Counted from the first letter of the stretch, positions 1 through 5,914 are shown. The stretch: 7,109 nucleotides of DNA from Massilia sp. (GCA_003484545.1 DNCF01000303.1:545-7653), one strand, 5' to 3'. Notes: generated from the letters alone by a model not told the origin. Program-made: numbers and translations.

Positions 1-581
1 CCCTGGTAGACCTCGGCGAAGCGCGGCACCACGTAGCCGATCAGGAAAGCGCTCACGCCGCCGCCGACGCCGAGCAGGATCACCGGGTAGATCGAGGCGC
101 TGACGATCTTGCCGCGCACGGTGTCGATGCGCTGCTGGTATTCGATGTAGCGCGACAGGGCGCGCGGCAGGTCGCTGGTGCCCTCGGCGGCGCGCACGAT
201 GCCGATGTAGAGCGGCGGGAACAGCGACGGCTGGGCGGCCAGCACGCCGGAGAAGCGCTTGCCTTCACGCAGGCCGGCGAGCAGGCGTTCCAGCACCGTG
301 CGCGAAGCCGGGTTGGCTTCCTTTTCCAGCAGGGCTTCCAGGCCCTCGACGATGCCGAGCCCCGCGTTGAGCAGGGCCAGCAATTCCTGGCTGAACAGGA
401 CCAGCGAGAGCTTGCCGCCGCGCTGGCGCGTCAGGCGCGCCGTACCACCGGCAGGCTCGACCGCACTGACGAACAGGCCGCGCGCCTCGACCTGGCGGCG
501 CGCGTCGGCTTCATCGAGCGCGTCGACGACGAGATTGGTGATCGACAGATCGGGCGCGAGGGTGCGAACCGCAAACTGCAT
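1..581 (-). CDS. gspF: Type II secretion system inner-membrane protein GspF, N-terminal part (runs off left edge)
   Basis: GspF is the polytopic inner-membrane platform protein of the type II secretion system; in the family it contacts the GspE ATPase and supports pseudopilus assembly. About 193 residues are visible; family members are about 400, so the C-terminal half lies outside the window. Seen: an N-terminal cytoplasmic stretch, then the first T2SSF domain from about residue 60 (SQELLALLNAG), the family-typical PSLFPPLY at 118-125, and the first membrane segment at about 160-185 ending in VVPRFAEVY. The usual GE-S-G turn is replaced by AAEGTSDLPRAL at 131-142. The ATG lies 30 bp after the gspG stop with no clear Shine-Dalgarno, so translation probably depends on coupling to gspG. 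The order gspG then gspF reverses the common F-G order. A PilC-type homologue is the main alternative, made less likely by the adjacent gspG. Confidence 0.93.
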   Translation of the reverse strand, partial: MQFAVRTLAPDLSITNLVVDALDEADARRQVEARGLFVSAVEPAGGTARLTRQRGGKLSLVLFSQELLALLNAGLGIVEGLEALLEKEANPASRTVLERLLAGLREGKRFSGVLAAQPSLFPPLYIGIVRAAEGTSDLPRALSRYIEYQQRIDTVRGKIVSASIYPVILLGVGGGVSAFLIGYVVPRFAEVYQ

Positions 582-611
582 GTGGACGTGCCCGGGTGGA
601 TGAGGGGTGGA

Positions 612-1052
612 TCAGAGCGAGGAGATATCGGCGTTGTCGCCGGTGCCGCCAGGCTGCCCGTCCTTGCCGAACGAGACGATCTCGTATTCTCCCTTGCTGC
701 CGGGCGAACGGTATTGATACGGATGGCCCCATGGGTCCAAAGGCACGCCCTTCTTCAGGTAAGGACCGTTCCACTTCGCGCCCGCACCTGCGGGTGCCGT
801 CATCAGGGCAGCCAGGCCTTCCTCGCCGGTCGGGTAACGGCCGACGTCCAGGCGATAGGTGTCGAGCGACTTTTCGAAAGCCTCGATCTGGGCCTTGGCG
901 ATCGTCACTTCGGATTTACCGAGCTGGGAAAAATACTTCGGGCCGACATAGGCCGCGAGCAGGCCGATGATCACGATGACCACCAGCAGTTCGAGCAGCG
1001 TGAAGCCGCCAACGCGGTTGCGCGGGGCTTTGGCGGACATAGACTCCGACAT
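612..1052 (-). CDS. gspG: Type II secretion system major pseudopilin GspG
   Basis: The 146-residue product is the major pseudopilin that builds the periplasmic pseudopilus pushing substrates through the outer-membrane secretin. Seen: a short basic leader ending in GG, the prepilin peptidase site after Gly16 (GG|FTLLELLVV) with Glu at mature position +5, and one hydrophobic N-terminal helix at about 17-36. Then come RYPTGEEGL (72-80), WNGPYLKK (94-101), PLDPWGHPYQY (104-114) and the C-terminal loop GKDGQPGGTGDNADI (129-143). The aspartates of that loop (131, 139, 142) are in the region that binds calcium in known GspG proteins. Length is normal. The start at 1052 is preferred over the in-frame ATG at 1040 because AGGAG lies 7 nt upstream of it. 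gspF follows 30 bp downstream, so the two are very probably co-transcribed. Confidence 0.96.
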   Translation of the reverse strand: MSESMSAKAPRNRVGGFTLLELLVVIVIIGLLAAYVGPKYFSQLGKSEVTIAKAQIEAFEKSLDTYRLDVGRYPTGEEGLAALMTAPAGAGAKWNGPYLKKGVPLDPWGHPYQYRSPGSKGEYEIVSFGKDGQPGGTGDNADISSL

Positions 1053-1059
1053 CCAATGA

Positions 1060-1064
1060 CTCCT
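1060..1064 (-). promoter_or_regulatory. Shine-Dalgarno site of gspG
   Basis: AGGAG on the minus strand, 7 nt before the ATG at 1052. It decides between this start and the ATG four codons further in. Confidence 0.8.
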
Positions 1065-1092
1065 GAATCGGCCAGGCGGCCGGTATCCGCAC

Positions 1093-1121
1093 AGACTACC
1101 ATGGCGGTGTCTAGGAGGCAA
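1093..1121 (-). promoter_or_regulatory. Candidate extended -10 promoter for gspG-gspF
   Basis: Minus-strand TTGCCT (1121-1116), a 17-bp spacer, and TAGTCT (1098-1093) directly preceded by TGG, which fits a TGn extended -10. The predicted start near 1086 gives a leader of about 34 nt containing the AGGAG site. The hexamers match consensus only partly (4/6 and 3/6). Support comes from position: an intrinsic terminator lies between the upstream gene and gspG, so gspG needs its own promoter. Confidence 0.4.
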
Positions 1122-1173
1122 CGCAAAGCGCCAGGGCGAGCCGCCGCTGTTGCCGCCAGCGTTGTCGCGGCAC

Positions 1174-1200
1174 AAAAACAGGGAAGCGCCAGCCTTCCCT
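1174..1200 (-). terminator. Intrinsic terminator of the cysteine-rich lipoprotein gene
   Basis: Minus-strand arms AGGGAAG (1200-1194) and CTTCCCT (1186-1180) form a 7-bp stem with a 7-nt loop, followed after one G by TTTTT (1178-1174). The stem begins within the TAG stop codon of the lipoprotein gene, so the gene ends exactly at its terminator. This separates the lipoprotein from gspG transcriptionally. Confidence 0.7.
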
Positions 1201-1630
1201 ACCTTACCGACAACGCATCCGTCAGCTGGCAACTCCCCGCCCGGCATACCGCCGCCGGCGGTGCGATGGCCCGGCAGTCGGACACCATGCCCGAACGCGC
1301 ATTGCGTTCCTGCTGCTCGCCGCGGTAGCGGTCGGCCAGTGCCTGGATGTCGCTGGAAGAGGTGCTGGCGGTGGACCAGGCCAGGTAGCTGGCCGGGCCG
1401 CCGCAGGGCCGGGCGCCGATCGGCAGCGCCTGGCACTGGTTGTCGGACGCGCACTCCGCCTTGCCGATCAGGTTCTTGATCTGGGCAAGCGTGTCCGACT
1501 GGCCAGTCGCAGGCGCAGCCGCCGGCACGGCGGCCGACGAAGCAGGCTGGGCCGCAGGCGTGGCCGGACCGTCGGCGCGGGTGGTGCAGGCCGCGCAGGC
1601 CAGCAGTGAAAGAAGGACAAGTTTTCGCAT
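1199..1630 (-). CDS. Predicted cysteine-rich lipoprotein, unknown function
   Basis: The 143-residue product begins MRKLVLLSLLACAAC, a lipoprotein signal. The lipidated cysteine could be Cys12 (LLAC) or Cys15 (CAAC); Cys12 fits the lipobox consensus better, Cys15 gives a more usual hydrophobic length. An Ala/Pro/Thr-rich flexible linker (about 16-45) leads to a compact C-terminal domain with six cysteines (60, 66, 76, 119, 129, 134), enough for three disulfides in the periplasm or at the outer membrane. Notable stretches are AECASDNQCQALPIGARPCGG (split here as AECASDNQC and PIGARPCGG) and VCRAGSCQL. I recall similar hypothetical lipoproteins in related betaproteobacteria but know no function. 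No residue after the candidate cysteine is Asp, so inner-membrane retention is not indicated. The gene appears monocistronic, with its own promoter at 1637-1664 and a terminator at its stop. There is no normal Shine-Dalgarno. Confidence 0.85.
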   Translation of the reverse strand: MRKLVLLSLLACAACTTRADGPATPAAQPASSAAVPAAAPATGQSDTLAQIKNLIGKAECASDNQCQALPIGARPCGGPASYLAWSTASTSSSDIQALADRYRGEQQERNARSGMVSDCRAIAPPAAVCRAGSCQLTDALSVR

Positions 1631-1636
1631 CAGCTC

Positions 1637-1664
1637 ATCATACGCTTGCCGCGCCTGTGGTCAA
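1637..1664 (-). promoter_or_regulatory. Near-consensus sigma70 promoter, predicted leaderless transcript
   Basis: Minus-strand TTGACC (1664-1659), a 16-bp spacer and TATGAT (1642-1637); each hexamer matches consensus at 5 of 6 positions. Only 6 nt (GAGCTG) separate the -10 box from the ATG at 1630, so transcription should start at or next to the A of the start codon, giving an mRNA with little or no leader. Confidence 0.6.
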
Positions 1665-1761
1665 GCGTGCAAGCCAGTTCGGCGGGTTTTCCAATGCCTC
1701 GCCGGGATCGCCTCGCACTGCCTCGTGTGCGTGTAGCGGCAAAGCGACGAGCGCTACGAAA

Positions 1762-1781
1762 CCTTACTTTGCGTTACTTTG
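1762..1781. repeat. Tandem 10-bp direct repeat
   Basis: CCTTACTTTG is followed immediately by CGTTACTTTG; the shared core TTACTTTG recurs exactly 10 bp apart, one helical turn. It lies about 115 bp upstream of the rightward lipoprotein promoter. It could be a pair of same-face regulator half-sites or simply a fragment of a dispersed repeat. Confidence 0.5.
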
Positions 1782-1799
1782 AAGAACGTCCTGTTTCCC

Positions 1800-1815
1800 G
1801 TAGGATATATCCTAC
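1800..1815. promoter_or_regulatory. Perfect 16-bp palindrome, candidate operator
   Basis: GTAGGATATATCCTAC equals its own reverse complement over all 16 bases with no spacer. It sits 80 bp upstream of the -35 box of the rightward gene and about 135 bp upstream of the leftward promoter. With no loop it is a poor RNA hairpin and a better candidate for a dimeric regulator site. I cannot assign the regulator. Confidence 0.5.
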
Positions 1816-1895
1816 CATCAGCATTCAACTTCCGCTATCTCGATTTCATTTAACGTTCAATATCTTTTAACTTCGCTCATCTTTACATAAATAAA

Positions 1896-1925
1896 TTGAT
1901 GCTTGGAAAAAATTCTCGATACAAT
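1896..1925 (+). promoter_or_regulatory. Sigma70-like promoter of the 93-residue lipoprotein gene
   Basis: TTGATG (1896-1901), an 18-bp spacer and TACAAT (1920-1925) match consensus at 4/6 and 5/6 positions. The predicted start near 1932 lies downstream of the in-frame ATGs at 1903 and 1924, which argues that translation begins at 1960. Confidence 0.55.
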
Positions 1926-1959
1926 GGCCTGCATCATTGACGAGCCCGCCTCAAACATC

Positions 1960-2241
1960 ATGAACACACAACGCCTCCGCAACCTTCTCAGCATTTCCCT
2001 GATCGCCGCCGCCCTGTGCGCCTGCGGCGGCGCCGACCTCGACACGCCAGCAGCACCGGTCCAGACCGCAGCCAGCAAGGTCGTCGATCTGTCGGTCGAC
2101 CCAGCCTCTGTCGGCCAGACGCCGGCGCCGGACTGCGCCGCCGACGGCTGCGCCGGACTACGCATCATCGACGGCAACGCCGAAGCCTTCCGTATCGACG
2201 CCATGCGCCGCGCTGCCCGGGAAGACGGCGCCGGCGCCTGA
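1960..2241 (+). CDS. Small predicted lipoprotein, unknown function
   Basis: A 93-residue product starting MNTQRLRNLL. Residues 1-7 are the basic n-region, 8-21 the hydrophobic core, and LCAC at 19-22 is the lipobox, making Cys22 the lipidated residue, followed by GG rather than Asp. The mature chain of about 72 residues is Ala/Asp/Pro-rich, with a CAADGC pair (Cys59, Cys64) and a charged C-terminus (RIDAMRRAAREDG). I recognise no family. The open frame extends upstream to 1903, but those codons overlap the promoter and give no signal peptide start, so 1960 was chosen; the Shine-Dalgarno (GACGAG) is weak. It is the only plus-strand gene in the window, divergent from one lipoprotein gene and convergent with the PEP-CTERM gene, and it probably shares the hairpin terminator at 2274-2301. 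Confidence 0.7.
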   Translation: MNTQRLRNLLSISLIAAALCACGGADLDTPAAPVQTAASKVVDLSVDPASVGQTPAPDCAADGCAGLRIIDGNAEAFRIDAMRRAAREDGAGA

Positions 2242-2264
2242 GTCCTTTCTCCCCCTTCCACGCC

Positions 2265-2301
2265 AAATAAAAAGGCACACCGGGCCGCAGCCGGGTGTGC
2301 C
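2265..2301 (-). terminator. Strong intrinsic terminator of the nuclease/PEP-CTERM operon, probably bidirectional
   Basis: Arms GGCACACC (2274-2281) and GGTGTGCC (2294-2301) form an 8-bp stem, extended by an inner GGC/GCC after one mismatch, with loop CGCA. Read leftward the hairpin is followed by TTTTTATTT (2273-2265), a classic terminator 34 bp past the PEP-CTERM stop. Read rightward it is followed only by TGGTTT, so termination of the converging lipoprotein gene is likely weaker. Confidence 0.85.
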
Positions 2302-2334
2302 TGGTTTCACCAGCCTTCGCGGCTTGGCGCGAAT

Positions 2335-2919
2335 TTAGCGCATGCCGCGCCGGCGCAGCGTCCAGCCCAGCAGCATCAGGCCCATCATCATCACCGCCAT
2401 CGACGCCGGTTCCGGCACCTCGCTGACGCGGGTCAGCGGGTTGTCCGCGGAAACGACGATGGCGCTGCCCGGCATCAGGTCGAACTGGGCCAGGTTGCCC
2501 TCGACGCCGAGATACGCGCTCAGATCGTCGTTGTACAGGGCCACGCCGAGCGTGGTGCCGTCGCCCTCGGGCGCCACATCGAAGCGCACGGTGAAGCGGA
2601 ACAGGTCGCCCAGCATGACCGCCTGCAGGTAGTCGTTGAAGCCGCTGCCGTTGCCCAGCACGATGCCGGTGTCGCGGGTGCCGCTGGCGTCGCCTTCCAG
2701 CACAAAATCGCCGAACGCGCCGCTGAAGCCGCTCAGGTAAGCGGTGGCGGCGCCGGACGATTCCAGGCCGAGGAAGGCGAAGTCGAGCAGGCCGGTGCCG
2801 CTCATGCCCCGGGTGTCGATGGTGACCTGGTAGATCGGGCCGGCCGAGGCGGCGCCGGCGCCGGTGACGAGCATCAGCGCCAGCAGCGCACGGGCGAACA
2901 GGTTTTTCAGGTTAAACAT
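2335..2919 (-). CDS. PEP-CTERM sorting domain protein
   Basis: A 194-residue exported protein. The signal peptide covers residues 1-26 with cleavage at AASA|GPIYQ. The mature part (27-165) is rich in Gly, Ala, Asp and beta-prone residues, contains no cysteine, and has features such as TGLLDFAFLGLES and TLGVALYNDDLSAYLGVEGNL. The C-terminal tail is a full PEP-CTERM signal: VPEP at 168-171, a hydrophobic Met/Leu-rich helix at about 173-188 and a basic end (RRRGMR). In this system an exosortase (EpsH/XrtA type) cleaves near the PEP motif and directs the protein to the cell surface. The sequence resembles the PEP-CTERM family I recall as PEP_NF038129; that name is from memory. Molecular function is unknown. 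The start is supported by GAGGA 8 nt upstream. The gene begins 11 bp after the nuclease stop, in the same operon, and is followed by a terminator. Confidence 0.93.
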   Translation of the reverse strand: MFNLKNLFARALLALMLVTGAGAASAGPIYQVTIDTRGMSGTGLLDFAFLGLESSGAATAYLSGFSGAFGDFVLEGDASGTRDTGIVLGNGSGFNDYLQAVMLGDLFRFTVRFDVAPEGDGTTLGVALYNDDLSAYLGVEGNLAQFDLMPGSAIVVSADNPLTRVSEVPEPASMAVMMMGLMLLGWTLRRRGMR

Positions 2920-2927
2920 GGTTCAAT

Positions 2928-2932
2928 TCCTC
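2928..2932 (-). promoter_or_regulatory. Shine-Dalgarno site of the PEP-CTERM gene, abutting the nuclease stop
   Basis: GAGGA on the minus strand overlaps the last bases of the nuclease TGA (2933-2931) and sits 8 nt before the ATG at 2919. The arrangement favours translational coupling of the two genes. Confidence 0.7.
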
Positions 2933-4277
2933 AAAAGGTGCCGGAGAACAGCTTGGCGGTATAGCCGATGCTGACTTTCGATGGGTTGGTAAAGGTGGTC
3001 GTGACGGTCACCGAGGCGCCGGCGGCCAGCGTGGCGTTCAGCAGCGTCAGGTAAGGCGCGCCGCCCTGCTCGCCGCTCTTGCCGTCGAGCGTGACGCCGC
3101 TTGGGAGGCCTTGCAGCACCAGGTGCAGCGGGCCCGTCAGCGCCGTGGCGCCCGTGTTGGTGATGGTCACGGTGCCGCTGTACTTGCCGCTGACGCGGTT
3201 CAGGGCAATGCCCGACCTGGCGATCTTCGCCGAGGCGGTCACGTCGCTGAAGGCCGGCGCCAGGGCCAGGCTCACCACCACCGGATCGTGGTCCGAGGCG
3301 CGGTAGGCGTTCTTCACGTACGGGTCCTCGGCGGTGTCGTTCAGGTTGTAGTCGATCGCGTCCGGTTCGTCGGCGTTGTTGTGCCACTCGGCCACGCCCG
3401 CGACCTGGGCCGACAAACTGGCGCTGGCCAGCGCATGGTCGAGGTAGCCGCTCTCGCCGCCGAACACGTAGGAATAGGGAATGCCGGCCGGACGCACGAA
3501 GCGCTCGATCTCGTTGACGTAGCCGGCCGCGTTCAGCAGGCGGATCGGGTCTTCCATGCCGTAGGCGTTCATGTCGCCCACGACCAGCACGTCAGGGTCG
3601 TTGGCGGCTGCCACGACCTGCGGCAGGAAGTAGTCGCGCAGGCGGGCGGCCTGTTCGACGCGGGTCGCGTTCCAGCAGCCCTGGCCGTCGCCCTTGTCGC
3701 TGTCGCCGCCACTGGCGCCGCCGCAGCTGCCCTTCGACTTCAGGTGGTTCACGACCAGCGAGAACTTGCCGCCGCCATTCGCGGCCTTGAAGGTCTGGGC
3801 CATCGGCGGACGGTTGTTGACGGCGTCGCCGTCCGACAGCGCGGCGCCGACCAGGCTGACCGCGGCCGGCTTGTAGATCATCGCCACGCGGATCGCATCG
3901 GTGCCGGTGGCCGCCGGTTTCGGCACGACGGCGTAGGTGCCGGCGCCCATCTTGGCATTGAGCTGGTCGACCAGGTAGGAAGCGGCGATATCGCCGTTGT
4001 TCTGGATTTCCATCAGGCCGACGACGTCCGCATTGACGGCGCTGAGCGACTCGACGATCTTGTCGCGCTGGCGCACGAACTCGGCCATGTTGTCGGCGCC
4101 GCGGCAGTTCGAGGCGCGGGTGGTGCCGCCGATGGTGCAGCCCTGGCCGGTGCGGCCCCAGGCGTCGCCGCCGTTGGTGAAGGTGGTGAAGAAGTTCAGC
4201 ACGTTGGCGCTGGCGACCTTCACGTTCCCGGCGGCCAGCACCGGGGCCGGCAGGCGCTCGTTGGTGCGCGAGAACAC
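2931..4277 (-). CDS. Catalytic 3' part of the ExeM/NucH-like nuclease (endonuclease/exonuclease/phosphatase domain)
   Basis: This open part after the TAG carries the whole DNase I-like domain. Numbering from the GTG at 4277: SANVLNFF (23-30), LMEIQNNG (88-95, metal-binding Glu90), RVAMIYKP (130-137), VVNHLKSKGSC (175-185, His178), GDMNAYG (234-240, Asp235 and Asn237), YLDH (278-281) and SDHDPV (328-333, catalytic His330). All expected catalytic residues are present. Residues 341-448 form a beta-rich module with TVTITNTGATALTGPL, common at the C-terminus of related nucleases. There is no PEP-CTERM or other sorting tail. The fragment has no signal peptide, and the GTG at 4277 has no Shine-Dalgarno at usable distance. 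Made alone it would be cytoplasmic, so independent expression is doubtful and it is best read as the rest of the upstream gene. Confidence 0.75.
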   Translation of the reverse strand: MFSRTNERLPAPVLAAGNVKVASANVLNFFTTFTNGGDAWGRTGQGCTIGGTTRASNCRGADNMAEFVRQRDKIVESLSAVNADVVGLMEIQNNGDIAASYLVDQLNAKMGAGTYAVVPKPAATGTDAIRVAMIYKPAAVSLVGAALSDGDAVNNRPPMAQTFKAANGGGKFSLVVNHLKSKGSCGGASGGDSDKGDGQGCWNATRVEQAARLRDYFLPQVVAAANDPDVLVVGDMNAYGMEDPIRLLNAAGYVNEIERFVRPAGIPYSYVFGGESGYLDHALASASLSAQVAGVAEWHNNADEPDAIDYNLNDTAEDPYVKNAYRASDHDPVVVSLALAPAFSDVTASAKIARSGIALNRVSGKYSGTVTITNTGATALTGPLHLVLQGLPSGVTLDGKSGEQGGAPYLTLLNATLAAGASVTVTTTFTNPSKVSIGYTAKLFSGTF

Positions 4278-4292
4278 GGGGGTGACGGTTGG

Positions 4293-5909
4293 CTACACCT
4301 TGAAGGCCGCGCCGCCGCCGCCGATCGCGCCGAAATCGAGCACGCCGGTGAGATCGCTCACGGTATCGCCCGCGCGCACGGTGCCGTCGGCGGCCAGGTA
4401 GGGAATCGTGGCCGGGGCAACGAAAATGCCGTCGTCCAGCACGATCATGTTGGCGGCGTTCTCCTGCGCCAGCGCCTTCGCTTCGGGCGAGCCGGCGGGA
4501 TAGCGGTTGGTCGGGATCTCGCGGCGGCCGTACGACAGCGTCAGTTCGCCGCGATCGCCCAGGTAGGCGTTGCCGTTCACGGTGAGCGGCGTGGTGAAGC
4601 GCACCAGCATGCCCTCGTAGCGGGCCAGGTCGGCGTTCGGCAGCTCGACATTGGTCGGGGCGATGCTGTAGCCGCCGCCGAGTTTCGTGACGTTGGTCAG
4701 GTCCTTGAATTCGGTGTAGGAACGGGTCGCGCCGCTCGGCTTGTACTCGGTGATGGTGCCGGTGATGCGCACCTGGTCGCCCACGTTGGCCGCGCCGGCG
4801 CTGCCGAACACGAAGATCGCGTCCGAGGTGGCCGGGTCGCCGTCGCCGTTGCGGTCCTGCAGGAAGAAGCCGCTGCCGACCTTGGCGGTGATCACGCCCT
4901 GGGTGGTCTGCACGGTGTTGTTGTAGGCGCTGGTCGGGCCGCTGCCCTGGATCTGCGGGATGGTGAGCTGGCCGGCGACGCTGACGGCGATGTTGCAGCT
5001 GGCGTTCTGGCCATCGTTGTTGGCGAAGGTGACGCGCAGCGGATAGTTGCCGGCGGCGACCGAGGCGCCGACCGAGAGGCTGGCGCTGGCGCTGCTCCCG
5101 GCCGCGCCAGCCGGCACGAAGCCGGTGAGCACGATGCCGGGCACCGCGCCCGAGTCGATGACGGCGCTATTGACGATGCTGTCGGCGTCGCTCGCCGAGA
5201 GCGCCACCACGGCGCCCTGGCCCTGCTCGGCCTGCACGCTGGCCGGGCAGTTCGGGACGATGGGCTGCACCACCGGGCCGGCATTGCAGCTGTTCAGGGG
5301 CGAGGTCGAACGGCGCGGCCCGGCGACCGGCGCCGCCGTGAAGTCGAGGGCATTGTTGTCGGTATCGACGCAGCCGAGCTCACCGCGCTGGATCGAGTTG
5401 ACGATCGATGGCGCCGGCGCGACCGCGGTCTCGTAGCGGTTGGCGGTGCCGAAGCCGACCATGTCGACCACCGCTTCGCCTTCGGGCGTCGTCATCGGCT
5501 TGGCCACGCTGGCCAGCGCGACCTTGCCGGTGGTGGCCGACAGGCTCAGGCCGCCGGTCTGGTCGGCTACGCCGACGTCGCTGCCGGTGGCGGCGCCCTG
5601 CCCCGTCACCAGGAAGTATTGCCCCGGCTGCAGGCTGATGTCCGGCAGCGCGGTGGCCTGCCAGGTGGTGCCCGTCGCCGATTGATACTGCACGCTCCAG
5701 CCCTTCAGGCTGACCGGGCCGCCGCTGCGGTTGAACAGTTCGATGAAGTCGCGGTTCCACAGCGCACCGCCGCTGCCGGCGCCGCCGTAGACCTGGCTGA
5801 TGACGACATCGCCCGGCGCGGCAAAGGCCGGCGCCGCCAGTCCGGCCAGCAGTGCGGCCAGGACAGTCAGCCGTCCGGCTGGAGTTTGTATTGCAACGTG
5901 CTTTTTCAT
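4293..5909 (-). CDS. N-terminal part of the ExeM/NucH-like nuclease (signal peptide, lamin-tail and OB-fold domains)
   Basis: As the sequence stands this frame gives a 538-residue exported protein without a catalytic domain. The signal peptide is residues 1-30 (basic MKKH start, Leu/Ala core, AFA|APG cleavage). The lamin-tail domain starts at DVVISQVYGGAGSGG (34-48), with DFIELFNRS (54-62) and LKGWSVQY (68-75), and reaches about 150-205. Residues 210-312 look like an Ig/cadherin-type beta domain. Residues 315-412 (IPQIQG, GFFLQDRNGDGDPATSDAIFVF, VGDQVRITGTITEY) match the OB-fold found N-terminal to nuclease domains in the ExeM and YhcR groups. The ATG at 5909 was chosen over the one at 5915 because AGGA lies 5 nt before it. 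The frame stays open upstream into the neighbouring gene, but that stretch is not coding. Confidence 0.85.
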   Translation of the reverse strand: MKKHVAIQTPAGRLTVLAALLAGLAAPAFAAPGDVVISQVYGGAGSGGALWNRDFIELFNRSGGPVSLKGWSVQYQSATGTTWQATALPDISLQPGQYFLVTGQGAATGSDVGVADQTGGLSLSATTGKVALASVAKPMTTPEGEAVVDMVGFGTANRYETAVAPAPSIVNSIQRGELGCVDTDNNALDFTAAPVAGPRRSTSPLNSCNAGPVVQPIVPNCPASVQAEQGQGAVVALSASDADSIVNSAVIDSGAVPGIVLTGFVPAGAAGSSASASLSVGASVAAGNYPLRVTFANNDGQNASCNIAVSVAGQLTIPQIQGSGPTSAYNNTVQTTQGVITAKVGSGFFLQDRNGDGDPATSDAIFVFGSAGAANVGDQVRITGTITEYKPSGATRSYTEFKDLTNVTKLGGGYSIAPTNVELPNADLARYEGMLVRFTTPLTVNGNAYLGDRGELTLSYGRREIPTNRYPAGSPEAKALAQENAANMIVLDDGIFVAPATIPYLAADGTVRAGDTVSDLTGVLDFGAIGGGGAAFKV

Positions 5910-5914
5910 GGGCA

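Larger units (their letters stand above)
1631..1959. other. Divergent intergenic region, AT-rich in its right half
   Basis: This 329-bp gap lies between two divergently transcribed lipoprotein genes. It holds the promoter of the leftward gene (1637-1664), a tandem 10-bp repeat (1762-1781), a perfect 16-bp palindrome (1800-1815) and the promoter of the rightward gene (1896-1925). The right half, from about 1760, is much richer in A+T than the flanking genes. I see no convincing coding region in it. Confidence 0.7.
2931..5909 (-). pseudogene. ExeM/NucH-like extracellular endonuclease gene interrupted by an in-frame TAG
   Basis: This is the whole 993-codon locus. Family members are secreted multidomain nucleases; Shewanella ExeM degrades extracellular DNA and affects biofilms. 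Order across the locus: signal peptide 1-30, lamin-tail domain from about 31, an Ig-like region about 210-312, OB-fold about 315-412, linker, TAG at codon 539 (4295-4293), catalytic EEP domain about 562-884, and an Ig-like C-terminal module 885-992. Both halves are in the same frame, so the lesion is a single nonsense codon, not an indel. The sequence flanking it reads FKV-stop-PTVTPVF, where I would expect a Gln or another residue, so CAG to TAG is the simplest origin. No other stop or frameshift is present. It may be a recent pseudogene, a base error or a readthrough gene. Confidence 0.8.

Noticed and set aside
582..1328. A 248-codon plus-strand frame opposite gspG
   Set aside because: It is antisense to gspG and the lipoprotein gene, its composition is not protein-like, and no family is recognisable.
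1053..1454. Upstream extension of the gspG frame
   Set aside because: It crosses a terminator and overlaps the lipoprotein gene. The pseudopilin leader and the AGGAG site place the start at 1052.
1646..1870. A 74-codon plus-strand frame in the divergent intergenic region
   Set aside because: It has no ribosome binding site and an Arg-rich atypical composition, and it covers the repeat and palindrome, so it looks like non-coding control DNA.
1903..1959. Earlier start codons for the 93-residue lipoprotein
   Set aside because: They lie within or before the predicted promoter, and would bury the lipoprotein signal behind about 20 residues containing Asp and Glu.
4307..4322. GCC/GGC triplet run next to the nuclease stop codon, considered as a slippage site
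   Set aside because: The frame is the same on both sides of the stop, so no frameshift has to be explained. The run encodes a short Gly stretch.
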